Positions 8,407 through 18,939 of a stretch of DNA of 64,000 nt are shown in pieces. The stretch comes from Cladophialophora immunda (taxonomy: Eukaryota > Ascomycota > Eurotiomycetes > Chaetothyriales > Herpotrichiellaceae): the NCBI RefSeq assembly GCF_000835495.1, contig NW_015622542.1:5788485-5852484 (forward strand), in the 5' to 3' direction. The position numbers and the translations under genes are program-made. The notes under the pieces are model-generated. The model saw only the letters and a program-made list of their open reading frames with translations, searched no databases and was not told the origin of the DNA. Positions within the stretch are counted from its first letter, which is position 1; each line of letters starts with the position of its first letter.

Positions 8407-10653
8407 ATGCTTTGGGCTGCTCAGTCAATTCTCGTCTGTTCCGGCATTTTGATTTGTTCTCTTTTGGTCCGCCACGCTTGGGTTTGGGTGAGGTCGATAT
8501 GGAAGAGAAGTGCTTTCAGCAATATCTCTGCTCGAGCTCATCTTTCAGAGCACTCTAATCAAGACAAAGCTGCTCCCTCGAGCCTAGATAGCGCACCGAC
8601 CTCAAGTTACAGTGACCACCAAGAACTCGACCTGTACCGGACTCTATACTGGAAGCTTCAGAATCTCGAACACCATCAAGACATATTGCCAACGGCGTAT
8701 CAGACATTGAACACCCTGCTGGATGATGTGCCGAGGGGGGAGAACACCGATCACAGCAACAGCATACTGTCTATTGATCGATACGATCATGCCGCGCTTC
8801 AGAGATTTGTAGATATCCAGCATGACATGGTCTTCGATCAATACGACCAATACCTGCAGCGCCGAATGTCCGGAGGAAATCCAGAGCTCTTCAGGACCCG
8901 AGGAGAAGCTGAACAATGGCTGATTCGGAATGCCCCCGTCAAATACGTAGATGGCGCCTGGCTGGGCAATATCCATCGCGTCACCACCCCGTTCGCCCTT
9001 CGCCCAGTCACCAAGATCGCCTACCAAGTTCTCTCCGAGGAGCTTGGGGATGGTGACCTGGCCAAAAACCATGTCTACCTCTACCAGGAAGTTCTGCGAA
9101 GTACCGGCATCACTCTGCCCGCCGGAGACTCCCCTGGCTTCATCCAGAACGATCTGGGAATGGACGACACCCGTGTCTGGAAGGCTGCTGTGGGACAACT
9201 GCTCATTTCCTTGTTTCCCCACGACTTCCTACCAGAGATTCTGGGCTTCAATCTGCACTTTGAATTATTGACGCTAGACACACTCAAGGCTGCCAAAGAG
9301 CTCCCTTCGTTTGGTATCTCCGCTCAGTACTTCCTCATACACATATCGGTAGACAACGCCGACTCTGGACACACCGCAATGGCTCTGCACGCAGTCCACC
9401 AATACCTGGATGTCTTAAAAGAAGCTGAAGGACCCCAAGCATTACAGGCGGCCTGGAAGCGCGTCCAGGCTGGCTATGTGCTATCTAAAAGGCTTGGAGA
9501 GCGTGATGACCTGGCCAATAGTGATAGGGACTCGTCATTGACTCACGAAGAGGCGACCATCATCCAGATTCTTCGAGACAAAGCCGCAGTTTCTCATCGG
9601 TTGCATTGCACAAGCCGGGTCAAAATCGGCGGCCTGGCATTGGCTGATTGGCTGTCACCCAGGTATCTGGACGACAGACGCCAACAAAGGGCCATATTGT
9701 CCGGGCTCGGCAATGCATCGCCCTGGATAGTCAAAGGAAACGCCGGGAAGAGTCGTTTGATCAACGAGCTGTTGTGGAAAGGCAAGATGTTTGGCGCCTT
9801 CACCGTCAGCGAAGTCATGGCTTTTAGATCCTGGATCGAGTCTCTGGAGACTGCGGAGCCTTTCTCAAAGCCACTCCAAGAAGATATGACTCTGTTTGAA
9901 ACCGATCCGAGCAGATTCTGGCAGGCCAAACGAGCAGGCATGACTTGGCCGTGTTTCACGTCACCCGAGACGACAGAGAGTCTTCGAGAAGCGTGCAACA
10001 ACAGGGCGCAACGAGCTTTGACGGAGAGCCCGGACTTCCATGCTAGCAGGCCCTTGCAGATAGCCGAACGGTCTTTCGGCGTCTTGCGCCCGTTATGGTT
10101 TGCCCACCTTTGCCTCCTGGAGAACACCATCAGAATCCCATATCAAACAGCCAACCCTCTGATGTCTTGCATCCTTCGCATCCTCCGAGCAGAGCTCGGC
10201 TTCTCTGCAGAGGCAGACGGTGTGAATGGCGCGGACGAGCTGAAAGAGGAAGGGATGTACCGTAGTTTACTTGATCTTGGGAGAGGCATGGTGCAACGCC
10301 GCGGTTTGGCTGATCCGTCCTGCTTGAAAGACGCGTTCGGAGAGTTGGATGGCAGCTGTGCGCTCGCGGTCAAGTTTTCGTATTCGATGTTGTCATGGTC
10401 ACTGCGGCCAATGGAGAACTTGGGTCTCCTCTTAGGTCTCTCACGAGCCTTCTTGGACATGGAAAAGCAGGTGACTGTTGGCCCTTTTCTTGACTCGACA
10501 GACAGGGAGGCGCTGCATCGGGTCGTTGAGAGGAAGGACAGAGGATTCCAGGAGTGTCTGGAGAATATGGACGAAGACTCGGCCATACGTAGAGACTACC
10601 TCCTCGGGTATCTGTTCGGCCAGGAACAGCTTCAGAGCTTGTTCGAGCCTTGA
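8407..10653 (+). CDS. Large membrane-anchored haem-oxygenase-like diiron enzyme (iron-containing redox enzyme family)
   Basis: A single uninterrupted frame of 748 residues starting at an ATG. Residues ~3-28 form one hydrophobic helix, so the protein is probably anchored in a membrane. The middle (~200-340) resembles the iron-containing redox enzyme / haem-oxygenase-like diiron oxidase (HDO) family: a Pro-Glu-Ile-Leu-Gly-Phe-Asn-Leu-His-Phe-Glu helix at ~276-287 and His-Ile-Ser-Val-Asp-Asn-Ala-Asp-Ser-Gly-His at ~312-322, which offer the Glu, His and Asp ligands expected. A later segment (~435-480) with Ser-Pro-Trp-Ile-Val-Lys-Gly and Met-Phe-Gly-Ala-Phe is, from memory, common to long fungal members. 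Characterised HDOs oxidise amines to N-hydroxy, nitro or nitroso groups, or cut C-C bonds in fatty or amino acids. The substrate here is unknown. The size, twice that of bacterial relatives, and the anchor are unusual. Confidence 0.72.
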   Translation: MLWAAQSILVCSGILICSLLVRHAWVWVRSIWKRSAFSNISARAHLSEHSNQDKAAPSSLDSAPTSSYSDHQELDLYRTLYWKLQNLEHHQDILPTAYQTLNTLLDDVPRGENTDHSNSILSIDRYDHAALQRFVDIQHDMVFDQYDQYLQRRMSGGNPELFRTRGEAEQWLIRNAPVKYVDGAWLGNIHRVTTPFALRPVTKIAYQVLSEELGDGDLAKNHVYLYQEVLRSTGITLPAGDSPGFIQNDLGMDDTRVWKAAVGQLLISLFPHDFLPEILGFNLHFELLTLDTLKAAKELPSFGISAQYFLIHISVDNADSGHTAMALHAVHQYLDVLKEAEGPQALQAAWKRVQAGYVLSKRLGERDDLANSDRDSSLTHEEATIIQILRDKAAVSHRLHCTSRVKIGGLALADWLSPRYLDDRRQQRAILSGLGNASPWIVKGNAGKSRLINELLWKGKMFGAFTVSEVMAFRSWIESLETAEPFSKPLQEDMTLFETDPSRFWQAKRAGMTWPCFTSPETTESLREACNNRAQRALTESPDFHASRPLQIAERSFGVLRPLWFAHLCLLENTIRIPYQTANPLMSCILRILRAELGFSAEADGVNGADELKEEGMYRSLLDLGRGMVQRRGLADPSCLKDAFGELDGSCALAVKFSYSMLSWSLRPMENLGLLLGLSRAFLDMEKQVTVGPFLDSTDREALHRVVERKDRGFQECLENMDEDSAIRRDYLLGYLFGQEQLQSLFEP

Positions 10654-10833
10654 CTTGGGATAACTAGATTATGTGAGTAGAGTCATGGAAGGAGTATGAG
10701 TCGTCCAACGCTATATAAACAGGATGCATCCGAGCCGCCTCACCCTGCTCCTCAACGTCCTTCATCAAAATCAAGGTGTGAAGTGGCCCAATCCATCATC
10801 CGTCATCTAGCATGCGCCGTTATTCATGCTCTG

Positions 10834-13137
10834 TTACATGCTCTGCTCCCCAACAATGGACCAATCCGCAATACCACTCCCCTCGTTTCCTGTCGTTCTC
10901 ATCAAGCTGTCAAAGAAAGCCAAGTCGACGCCCTGGAACGCCCAGTCTTCCGTCCCGGCGGCTAATCCAGGATATTCTTCTTGTCGCAGAAGAGGATCGG
11001 CCAAGTCACCTATGTGCTGCGGTGTGAAGTGTGTACTAGGGTGATCTGTTACAGGCGTCGACATTGACAATGCGCCCGATTGCATTGGAGTCGTTGAATA
11101 GATCTCAGGCCTCAATACAGGTGTATCGGCATGACGGTCATCGGTGCAGGCCATCGCCATGCTCTGGGAATCGGGAGCCCCCTGAAGCCCGTCGAAGCTG
11201 GGTGGCTGCGTTTGAGGATTCGCCTGACTGCCTCGCGGAAAAATCTCGTTGAAGATATCCGCCGTTTGCGAATGAGCCGGGCGATTGGGCCTCCCCGTAG
11301 CGGATCGTGACTCGGGTCGCATCGTGCTAATGCCCTCGCGGGTGATCCGGATAACCCCAAAGTAAGGGATGTGCACACTTACGGCACCTTCATCATTGAC
11401 GTCCGCCTGAGTCGACTCTGTTCCGGCTTTGTACACGCTCACCCTTCCGGCAAATCGTGAACAGCCAGTTGTACTGTCAGCCTCGATTGCGAGCAATCTC
11501 TGTAGCAGATCGGCACTGTGGGCGCTAAGTGAGTCTGAGTTTAGACTCTTGGCTTCTTGGAAATTCTCTTGTATCTGCTCAATCATAGCGCGATCACTAT
11601 GATACTGGTGAGCAAGGAGATTCTCTGCTCCCAAGTGGTAGCTGTCGAGATGGGCTAGCAACAAAGTTATAGCAGCCATCAGGGCGAGGAAGTCGATAAT
11701 TCGACAGCTGGAGGCGATGTCGTTGAAGCTGCGAAGGGCGATGAAACGTGTGAGAATTTCCCGCGAGGCATTTACGCAGGTTATTCGGGAGAATTCGTAC
11801 TTTCGATCAACCATTGAAGATCGGAGCATGTAGGGTAGATGAAGCTGATTGAGAAGGTTGTAGTGAAGTACTTGTGCAAAAAGACGCCCCGTGTTCCAAA
11901 ACGTGCTCCGAGGGTCCGTTTCTGCACTGTCCAACTTGGGTGTCAACCACCACTTGCTGGGGACGCTCCTAGCGGCCTTCTGTAGCTCTAGATCCAAGGT
12001 TTGAGTTATATTCAGGTCTTGGGCGCTTGGCTCCAATTCGTTGCGTTCGAGGACTCGGGAAGCAACCACGCAGTGTATCCGCTCAAGTCGTTCCATAGGA
12101 AGACCAGCTCCTAGTATCTCCTGAGAACCCATGTTCTTCTCGGTACAGCCCTGCGGGAGGCCAAGCATAAGACATAGGAATCGGTCCAGGAACACGATCC
12201 GAGACCATATAATGCGTGGGTCGTATTTCGTCCTGGCGTCAAGCACTTCGAACTGTGAGCGGTTGTCCGAGCGGTTGATGCCCATGAGTTGCCCAACGGT
12301 AACAGCTCTTCTACCTGCTACCCAGCTTCGTCGGAGGTTTCCCAGGTTCGCCTGGTATACGCTCTCTATCATAATACACTCCAGGCCTTCCATGCTACCA
12401 AGTAATTCATCTTTAGTCGTGACGTAGTTGATGGCCAGATTTGCTAGCCGTTCCGACATGGCTTGCGGCGTTTCCGAAAGACCTTTGATCTCGGCATGGA
12501 CTTCAGGGTGAAGATGTTGCAGGAGGCTGGCGAGAAGAAGCATGTGCTTCGCAATCAGTACCGGATGCGTGTTCGGGTCGGGGATTTCGAATGAGTTTCT
12601 GTGTAGCGTCCTGTCGTTTAGCGAGAGGCAAGTGTACGGCATTGTCATCATTTCATGAGCAAGCACAGGCCGTTGAGGCATGGCGTTGTATATCCTTGTG
12701 GTATCTTCGCGAGAAGGCAACGATGCGTGCAGAAATCGAGACAGGCTGTCGGACTTGTGGAATGACCGCTGTTGTACAGGCTCCAAGGTCATCGACTCAG
12801 GTGTTAACGGCTTATCTGATCGGGATGTGTTTGCGCTTGAGACACTTGACACCGTCTCTGCTCCGTCAGCAGCGCCGTTCAGCCTCGCGACCATATTCAT
12901 GTCTATCGCGCTGTCTTCCGGGAACTCCTGGCTAAGGCAGCGAGAGCCTCTTCTTCTACAGCCAGAGCACGCCGTGGAGTTCACGGCTGACTCAAAGACG
13001 CATTTCATCTTTCGCCGCTTGCATTCCCAGCAGCTGTGGGTGCCTCTTCGCAGCTGCCTTCGCCGAGCTCTGAGCTCGGCATGGGTTTGCGGCGCATTAG
13101 GCGGAGAAAGGACGGTAGGCATTCTGCTTCCAGGCAT
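10834..13137 (-). CDS. Zn2Cys6 fungal transcription factor (cluster regulator candidate)
   Basis: One intron-free frame, 767 residues from the ATG at 13137; an in-frame ATG at 13272 is a possible alternative start. The DNA-binding cluster lies near residues 35-66 with spacing C-x2-C-x6-C-x10-C-x2-C-x6-C, flanked by basic residues. A fungal-specific transcription factor homology region follows in the middle, including an Arg-Arg-Ser-Trp-Val-Ala-Gly-Arg-Arg-Ala-Val segment. The C-terminal ~200 residues are rich in Ser, Thr, Pro and Gln, as in activation domains. It converges on the HDO gene and lies between cluster enzymes on both sides, so it is the obvious candidate for the local regulator. 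Target sites were not identified. Confidence 0.9.
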   Translation of the reverse strand: MPGSRMPTVLSPPNAPQTHAELRARRRQLRRGTHSCWECKRRKMKCVFESAVNSTACSGCRRRGSRCLSQEFPEDSAIDMNMVARLNGAADGAETVSSVSSANTSRSDKPLTPESMTLEPVQQRSFHKSDSLSRFLHASLPSREDTTRIYNAMPQRPVLAHEMMTMPYTCLSLNDRTLHRNSFEIPDPNTHPVLIAKHMLLLASLLQHLHPEVHAEIKGLSETPQAMSERLANLAINYVTTKDELLGSMEGLECIMIESVYQANLGNLRRSWVAGRRAVTVGQLMGINRSDNRSQFEVLDARTKYDPRIIWSRIVFLDRFLCLMLGLPQGCTEKNMGSQEILGAGLPMERLERIHCVVASRVLERNELEPSAQDLNITQTLDLELQKAARSVPSKWWLTPKLDSAETDPRSTFWNTGRLFAQVLHYNLLNQLHLPYMLRSSMVDRKYEFSRITCVNASREILTRFIALRSFNDIASSCRIIDFLALMAAITLLLAHLDSYHLGAENLLAHQYHSDRAMIEQIQENFQEAKSLNSDSLSAHSADLLQRLLAIEADSTTGCSRFAGRVSVYKAGTESTQADVNDEGAVSVHIPYFGVIRITREGISTMRPESRSATGRPNRPAHSQTADIFNEIFPRGSQANPQTQPPSFDGLQGAPDSQSMAMACTDDRHADTPVLRPEIYSTTPMQSGALSMSTPVTDHPSTHFTPQHIGDLADPLLRQEEYPGLAAGTEDWAFQGVDLAFFDSLMRTTGNEGSGIADWSIVGEQSM

Positions 13138-13499
13138 GCGGTGCTTCAATAGCGCTCGTGTTGAGTTGTGATTGTCCCTGGGAGGTTGAGATGGCACGCC
13201 GAAATTAAGACCCAAAGCGCGGAGAGACGGAGGCCGTGCCAAGCCTTTAGTTAGCCACGTGATGGCCCGCATATGGTTAGCGCAATTGTTGGGCGATCCT
13301 TGGTTTTGACATTTGATAGTCAAAGAGCTTCCTCATGTGCTTACACACGTACGCTGAAGATTGTGATACCTGTTTTTATGCAGGAAGCAAATTGGTGACC
13401 AAATACTCGGTGATGCTCTCAGGGAACGGCTGCTGCGTTGCCAGATCTATGAATACTAGTCTAATCTAGACGAACCTCTGGATGTACAGCGCCACGCGA
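13138..13499. other. Regulator promoter region
   Basis: This stretch lies upstream of the Zn2Cys6 gene (minus strand) and downstream of the AsaB-like gene. The regulator frame stays open to about 13323 but only through non-ATG or weak starts. No other gene is seen. Confidence 0.4.
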
Positions 13500-14489
13500 T
13501 CAATCTTCCTCGACATCGTTCTCGTCAAATACCAGGCAGCGCACCTCAATACTCTCACGCTCTTCTTCCCCTTCAGTCCCTGGGATCTTGAACGCTGTAT
13601 GCGGCACCCTCTTCGCACGCTTTTCATATTTCTTCGCACTCTGCGCACCAGCACGGGTATCAAAACACTTGAATATAACCGCCTCGTCTGGGGTTTGATG
13701 CCATTTGTAGTACCACAGCTGGCGGTCGGTGTACTTGACTGAGAGTGTCGCGCCGGTGCGGTTCCCATGAGGATATACAACGGGACTCACGACGAGATCT
13801 TCCTCAGAGAAACACCACGACGGCGATAGAGCCAGAGGATCTCGCCGGACCGTTTTGATGGGCCTCCAGACATTGATGATCTGCACCCGGCCTTTGAGAA
13901 GCTTGTCGGCATCTTCAGGCAAATGGAATGCGACGCGTGAGAGCGCAGATTCATAAGACTGGTCGACGTGAACCGAGAATGTCGGACCAATGGGGCGGCG
14001 ACCTTGCTTCTCTGCATTATGCGATACTGCTCTGTTACCCTGGGTCTCATTGCTTTCCTTCTTGGCAGGCCTTCGAATCGTGTGGTCGAAGATATGCACA
14101 CGCGTAGCGCCAGTTCTGCAACATCACGTCAGTCCCTGCCATTTTTTCTCATTTTTCATGACGTTTTTGCTTTCTGGGCGAGGCACAGCGTACACTTCTT
14201 TCAGGAGCTGTTCAACTTCCTTGTAGTAAATGTCCTTGATTCGGTCCGCATCCACGAAGTCCTTCTCTTTGCTAGGCGATGTGACAAATTGAAAGCCATG
14301 GTCGTCCAGTGTGTACTTGGCCTCCTCTCCAGTAACATCGTGCACGGTCACTTGGTGGTTCTCCGAGGGACGCTCAAATGTTTCTGGTCGCGCCATGTAA
14401 GCCGGCGCAGGCGGTGATCCATCTGCATTGGGTTTGTAGAAGGTGAGTGTCGTCTGAACATCATGTCTCTGGACTGCGGCTGCTGCCAT
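13500..14489 (-). CDS. AsaB/CmcJ-family hydroxylase/desaturase
   Basis: Two exons (14194-14489 and 13500-14115) give 303 residues. The start is the ATG that gives Met-Ala-Ala-Ala-Ala-Val; upstream frame may be untranslated leader. The product fits the fungal hydroxylase/desaturase family that includes AsaB of aspergillic acid synthesis and is related in name to bacterial CmcJ: Leu-Thr-Phe-Tyr-Lys-Pro near the N-terminus, Thr-Gly-Ala-Thr-Arg-Val-His-Ile-Phe-Asp-His-Thr-Ile-Arg-Arg across the splice junction, Val-His-Val-Asp-Gln-Ser-Tyr with a His-Xaa-Asp pair, Asn-Val-Trp-Arg-Pro, Lys-Trp-His-Gln-Thr-Pro-Asp-Glu, and Phe-Lys-Cys-Phe-Asp-Thr. Members are thought to be iron/2-oxoglutarate oxygenases acting on small metabolites. 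It is transcribed divergently from the MFS gene at 14987. Substrate unknown. Confidence 0.85.
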
Positions 14490-14986
14490 GGCCAAGCTTG
14501 ATCGAGAGAATCTGAAAATCTGCCGTAATGAGGTCTGACTCTTGCGGCGAAGCATGGGTTGCTGCGCTATGTGATATACTTTGTACTGAAGATTCATGTG
14601 TTCAAGCACGACTTTGTATTCCAGTCGCAGAGCGTCAGCATAACGTCATTACGGACCTCTGCCATACCTAAATTGCCCCGTCCAAGAGCTTCAATTTGCG
14701 AGTGCATTGTTAGGTAGGTAGGCGCAGGCGGCGCCTGCTTGCGCAGTGAAGACACAACGCGGCGGACGGAGCAAGTGACCGGAGCAAGTATGGTCGAAAA
14801 CACGGAGGTATTATGTAAGCACGCGGCCTCCGGGACAAGGCTGGCGTGACATCACTAGGGCCGTGTCGTCCGTGTCTCTCATTGGTCAACCGGGGGAAGC
14901 GAGTGGCATCCGAATTATACTTGCTCTCTCTTGTTTGTCTTTCCGTCTCTTCCTTACTCTATGAGACAGGGACAACATTTAAAAAG
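14490..14986. promoter_or_regulatory. Divergent promoter region between AsaB-like and MFS genes
   Basis: About 500 bases separate two divergent start codons. A TTTAAAA-like sequence lies directly before the MFS start. No coding frame with family similarity is present, though the AsaB frame is open for another ~120 bases upstream of the chosen start. Confidence 0.45.
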
Positions 14987-16881
14987 ATGACTGAAGCGAT
15001 TCAGCCTTCATCTATCCGCGACGTATCCTTCGACTTGAGCAATTCCGAACTCACCGCGATGTCGACCCACAAAGAGGAGCACGCGGCAAAGTTGTCGCAA
15101 GACAGCATGAACCCATCAAGACGCGCCAGCGATGAAGAGAAAGCCCAGGAATCTCCTCAATCGTTTCTCGTGGACTGGGATGGCGACAAAGACCCCCTCG
15201 ACCCGCGTACCTTCTCTACCGCGAGAAAATGGTTCTACGTGGCTGTAGTGGCTGTGGGTTCTCTCTTGGTGTAAGTATTTCGACGTCTCCTTTGAACGGA
15301 GCGCGCTAACAGCCGATAGGACTTGCACCTCTTCCCTGTACACCTTGACCTATGACCAGCTCATCGCCAGATTTGGTTGCTCTCTCGAAGTCTGCAACCT
15401 TGGGCTGTCGCTGTACCTCGTCGGCCTGGCCTTGGGACCTCTTCTCTTCAGCCCAATGTCAGAGGTAGACGACCTAATTCTCCTCGCTTTGAGCTTTTCT
15501 GACTTCAATACCAGTTCTACGGAAGGCGCCCAATCTACATTACCTCGATCTTTTTCTTCCTCATCTGGTTGATTCCGTGTGCTGCTGCCCAGAACATTCA
15601 GACTCTCCTGGTAGGGCGTTTCCTGAATGGTCTTTCTGGAAGCGCATTCCTTGGCGTCGCTGCCGGAACTGTCGTCGACATGTTCGTCCCTGCGCAGCTC
15701 CTAATTCCTATGACAGTCTTTACTGGAGCTCCTTTCGTGGGCCCAGCTCTTGGTCCCATTATGGGGGGTTTCATAAACTCGTTCACAGACTGGTATGACC
15801 CTAAACAATGCTCGTATGTCTCCAGCCTGCTGACATCAATTAGGCGCTGGTGCTTCTATGTCCAGATCATCTGGGCCGCCGTCGTCTTCCTCTGCGTCCT
15901 CATCACTCCGGAGACCTTCCACCCGGTTCTCCTCAGCAAGAAAGCGGCTAGGCTCCGCAAAGCCACCGGCGACAATAGATACCACTCCGCCTCTGAGAAA
16001 GCACGCGCCGGAAAGACCCTCGCTGGTGCCATCTTGGAGTCCCTCTACGTCCCATTCAAGCTCCTGTTCTTGGATCCGATGATTGCCATTCTCAGCACAT
16101 ACACCGCCCTCCTGCAAGCGATTCTATACATGTGTTTCTCTGCCTTCCCCTTGGTCTTCGGCAACAACCACGGTTTCAATCTGTGGCAGATTGGTCTGAC
16201 CTTCCTCGGTCTGGCGGTGGGAAACGTGATTGCTTGCTTTTGCAACCCGCTCTGGCACAAGCAGTGGATGGGATCGATCGCGAAAGAGAAGGCAAAGCAC
16301 GGAGCAGACTACAAACCCCAACCTGAGCTCAGACTCCCCCCTGCCATAGTAGGAGGCCCGATGCTGACCGGAGCATTGTTCTGGTTCGCCTGGACGACTT
16401 ACTCTTCCGTGCATTGGATCGTGCCCATCATTGCCACCGTATTCTTCAGCACTTCGTGAGTACATCCTCTGTTGGCGGACGGCGGATTCACTGACTTGAA
16501 CGAATAGCTTCTTTTTCCTCTTTCAGGGGATCTGGACATTCCTGGTTGCTGCATACCCCAAGTATGCCGCCAGTGTCATGGCTGTCAATACCACTACCCG
16601 CTGTCTCCTCGCGGCGGTTTTCCCGCTGTTCACGGTTCAGAGTAGGCGATTTTCAACAAGAATGGCTTGAAACATGCTGACAAGTTGGAAGTGTATGACA
16701 ACCTCGACTACCAATGGGCTTCGTGTTTGATTGCTTTCTTGACCTTGGCAATGGCACCGTTCCCGTACGTGCCAGCATACTCCGCGATGTTTGGCCAGGC
16801 AGATTGCTGACCAGGTTTAGGTTCATCTTCTACAAGTTCGGGTCGACCATGAGAGCGAAAAGCAAGTTCACTCACACTTAA
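14987..16881 (+). CDS. MFS exporter, DHA1-like (12-helix multidrug type)
   Basis: Seven exons join in frame: 14987-15270, 15320-15464, 15515-15792, 15844-16455, 16508-16641, 16692-16764 and 16821-16881, 528 residues. The start ATG gives a polar N-terminus of ~75 residues ending in Trp-Asp-Gly-Asp-Lys-Asp-Pro, a common lead-in of fungal DHA1 transporters. Family signs are the Glu-Phe-Tyr-Gly-Arg-Arg-Pro loop after helix 2, Phe-Leu-Asn-Gly-Leu-Ser-Gly-Ser-Ala-Phe in helix 4, Thr-Asp-Trp-Arg-Trp-Cys-Phe-Tyr formed exactly at a splice junction, and a C-terminal Gln-Met-Tyr-Asp-Asn-Leu-motif. These transporters expel drugs, polyamines or fungal metabolites using the proton gradient. It is divergent from the AsaB-like oxygenase and is the second exporter of the left cluster. 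Confidence 0.9.
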
Positions 16882-18939
16882 TCGACACTCTGTGCCGCGT
16901 TCGAAACGTTCACTCAGGGCGTACCGGAGGCCTGTCGGGTCGGGAACGGCCTCCATTTCTCGCCAAGCGGATATGGCATTTGGTTTTGAACCAACACAGT
17001 TGATGGCACATTGGGATGTATAGCCAGTCTACATGTACTTCTAGCTAATTAAGCGTCAGTGCTTGGCCACGTGTTCCAGGGCAGTGCAGGTGGTGGTCAG
17101 TAGGACAGCTTGCTTGACCAAGGTCACAAAAACACAATAGATTTACAGCTGAACCACATTCTACAACTCATCCCCTCCTGTGTCTTGTATGAGGAGTCCA
17201 ACTGTGTAGCCTGTTGACGACAGGATGACCTCCTGCAAGAATACTACCGAGGATGTAACGCTGGTTCGATATCGAGCAAACTAGGGGCAACAGCCTTATC
17301 CATTCAAGGCTGGAATCTTTGCAAACCCCAAAAGCTCGTCTCTTGACACCTTCATATTATTGGCGTTGACTAAACGGCCGCTAGTGTGCCTGTTGGGGTG
17401 CTGCTCGCATAGGCTCGTACTTGACCTGGACTGGCTGTTTACCAAAAGCGCACTGAATAAGGGGTACAGAATATCTCATTGTGTGCCAACCACATGCGCG
17501 CCGAACATGGCCTTTATGATTTTCCATCTCGATCTGAATGCGTACCATCTTGTGCCACTAGGAAAGCGACCTGCAGATCAGCAACAATCAAGAGGCGAGC
17601 ACCAGAACCTACGGGAATTTTCCGAAAAGAGGGTGAATAAACAGACAGCACCTTTACCCTGGCCCCTCCAGACAAAAGCAACCAGTGTCGCGTTTCATTC
17701 TGTCAAGACTAAAAAACTGCCGTGCATAATCTAAACAAGGCGCGTGATGCCGATGGACCAGAGTCCAAGAGTTTTGGAATAGAGAGAGTCGAAGACTACT
17801 GACAGTAAGTTGATATATCGACGCGATGGGCAAAAAGGCCCAACTACCGAGAAAGCTCTCACCAAAGGCCGGTTACTCCTTCCTCGTATCGGAGAGAGGA
17901 AACGTACAGATGAAGCGGCCGGCGATCTTCTTTCCAACCTCGAACCCAGGCTGAACCCCTCAAGCTGGAGCAAGGGCATATCACAAACTAACGAAAAGTT
18001 GGGTGCGGAGTAAGAGCCGTTGACAGCCTTGCAGACACGAGCTGTCCGAGCTGAAGCTTTACCTCACATCGAGAGCCGAGAGGCGCTACACCAGAGGATA
18101 CGGACGTATGTGCAAAGCCAGGCATAAGAGTCCGACCAAGCAAGTAGAGTGATGTCAGACTTGGCGAAAAGACACGAGGAGTCAAGGCCGTCGACGGACA
18201 CGCAAACACAGGCTGAAACCATACGTGATGGTGGGAATGACAAAGGGCAAATACAGTTCTGGGGAGGCTTTAGTCTTTTTGGGGCATCGAGTCCCTCTTG
18301 GCCTGCAAGGGTTGGCCATTGCACCGTGAGGCTGAGTAAAATTTCTCAGTGCTGGCACACGAAAAAGGGTGGGCTGGTTTACCGATAAGACAGAGCACTG
18401 TTTCTCGTCTCATAGTTGAAGTTCTCGAAGTCTGAAAGAAATATAGGGAGAGAAGGAGTAGCAGTACAGATCCCCTTACGTTGAGGTTCAAAACTGGTAA
18501 AGGGCTAGGCGTTCGCCTCACAGAAGGTAGCGTCTTGGGCTGCACGCAGGAGCTAACCCGTTCGGTTTTCCGCAAAACTTAGCCCTGACCTTGCAGTCAG
18601 GCGTCGAGCAAGCCGCGTCAGCCATTTATGATAGGATTCATTAGGAGTTGTCTTCTATTTGACCACCGGGTACGTCTGGGAAGTTTCCCATGATGGACTC
18701 AGGACTGTTGCCACAATGGATCCATTGGCGGTTGGGACAAGCACCAGCAATACACTCTACATAACGACCCCTACCCCCGGTACTGTTATTTGCGTAGCGA
18801 CAAAGTCTTCTATTCTACATATCGATTTGCTAATACGCCCTCGCTAGCGCTCGCCTCCAACAGCGGTGCTGTAGAGAGTTGCAACGAAATCCTCAGCCTT
18901 ATTCGTTTTTCCCCAAGTTGCTCAGATATATCAAATTTA
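16882..18939. other. Gene-poor stretch, 2 kb
   Basis: No family similarity was found on either strand. Reading frames are short, overlap in several frames and have the look of chance. No clear repeat structure, tRNA or transposon end was recognised. It marks the right edge of the left cluster. Confidence 0.5.
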
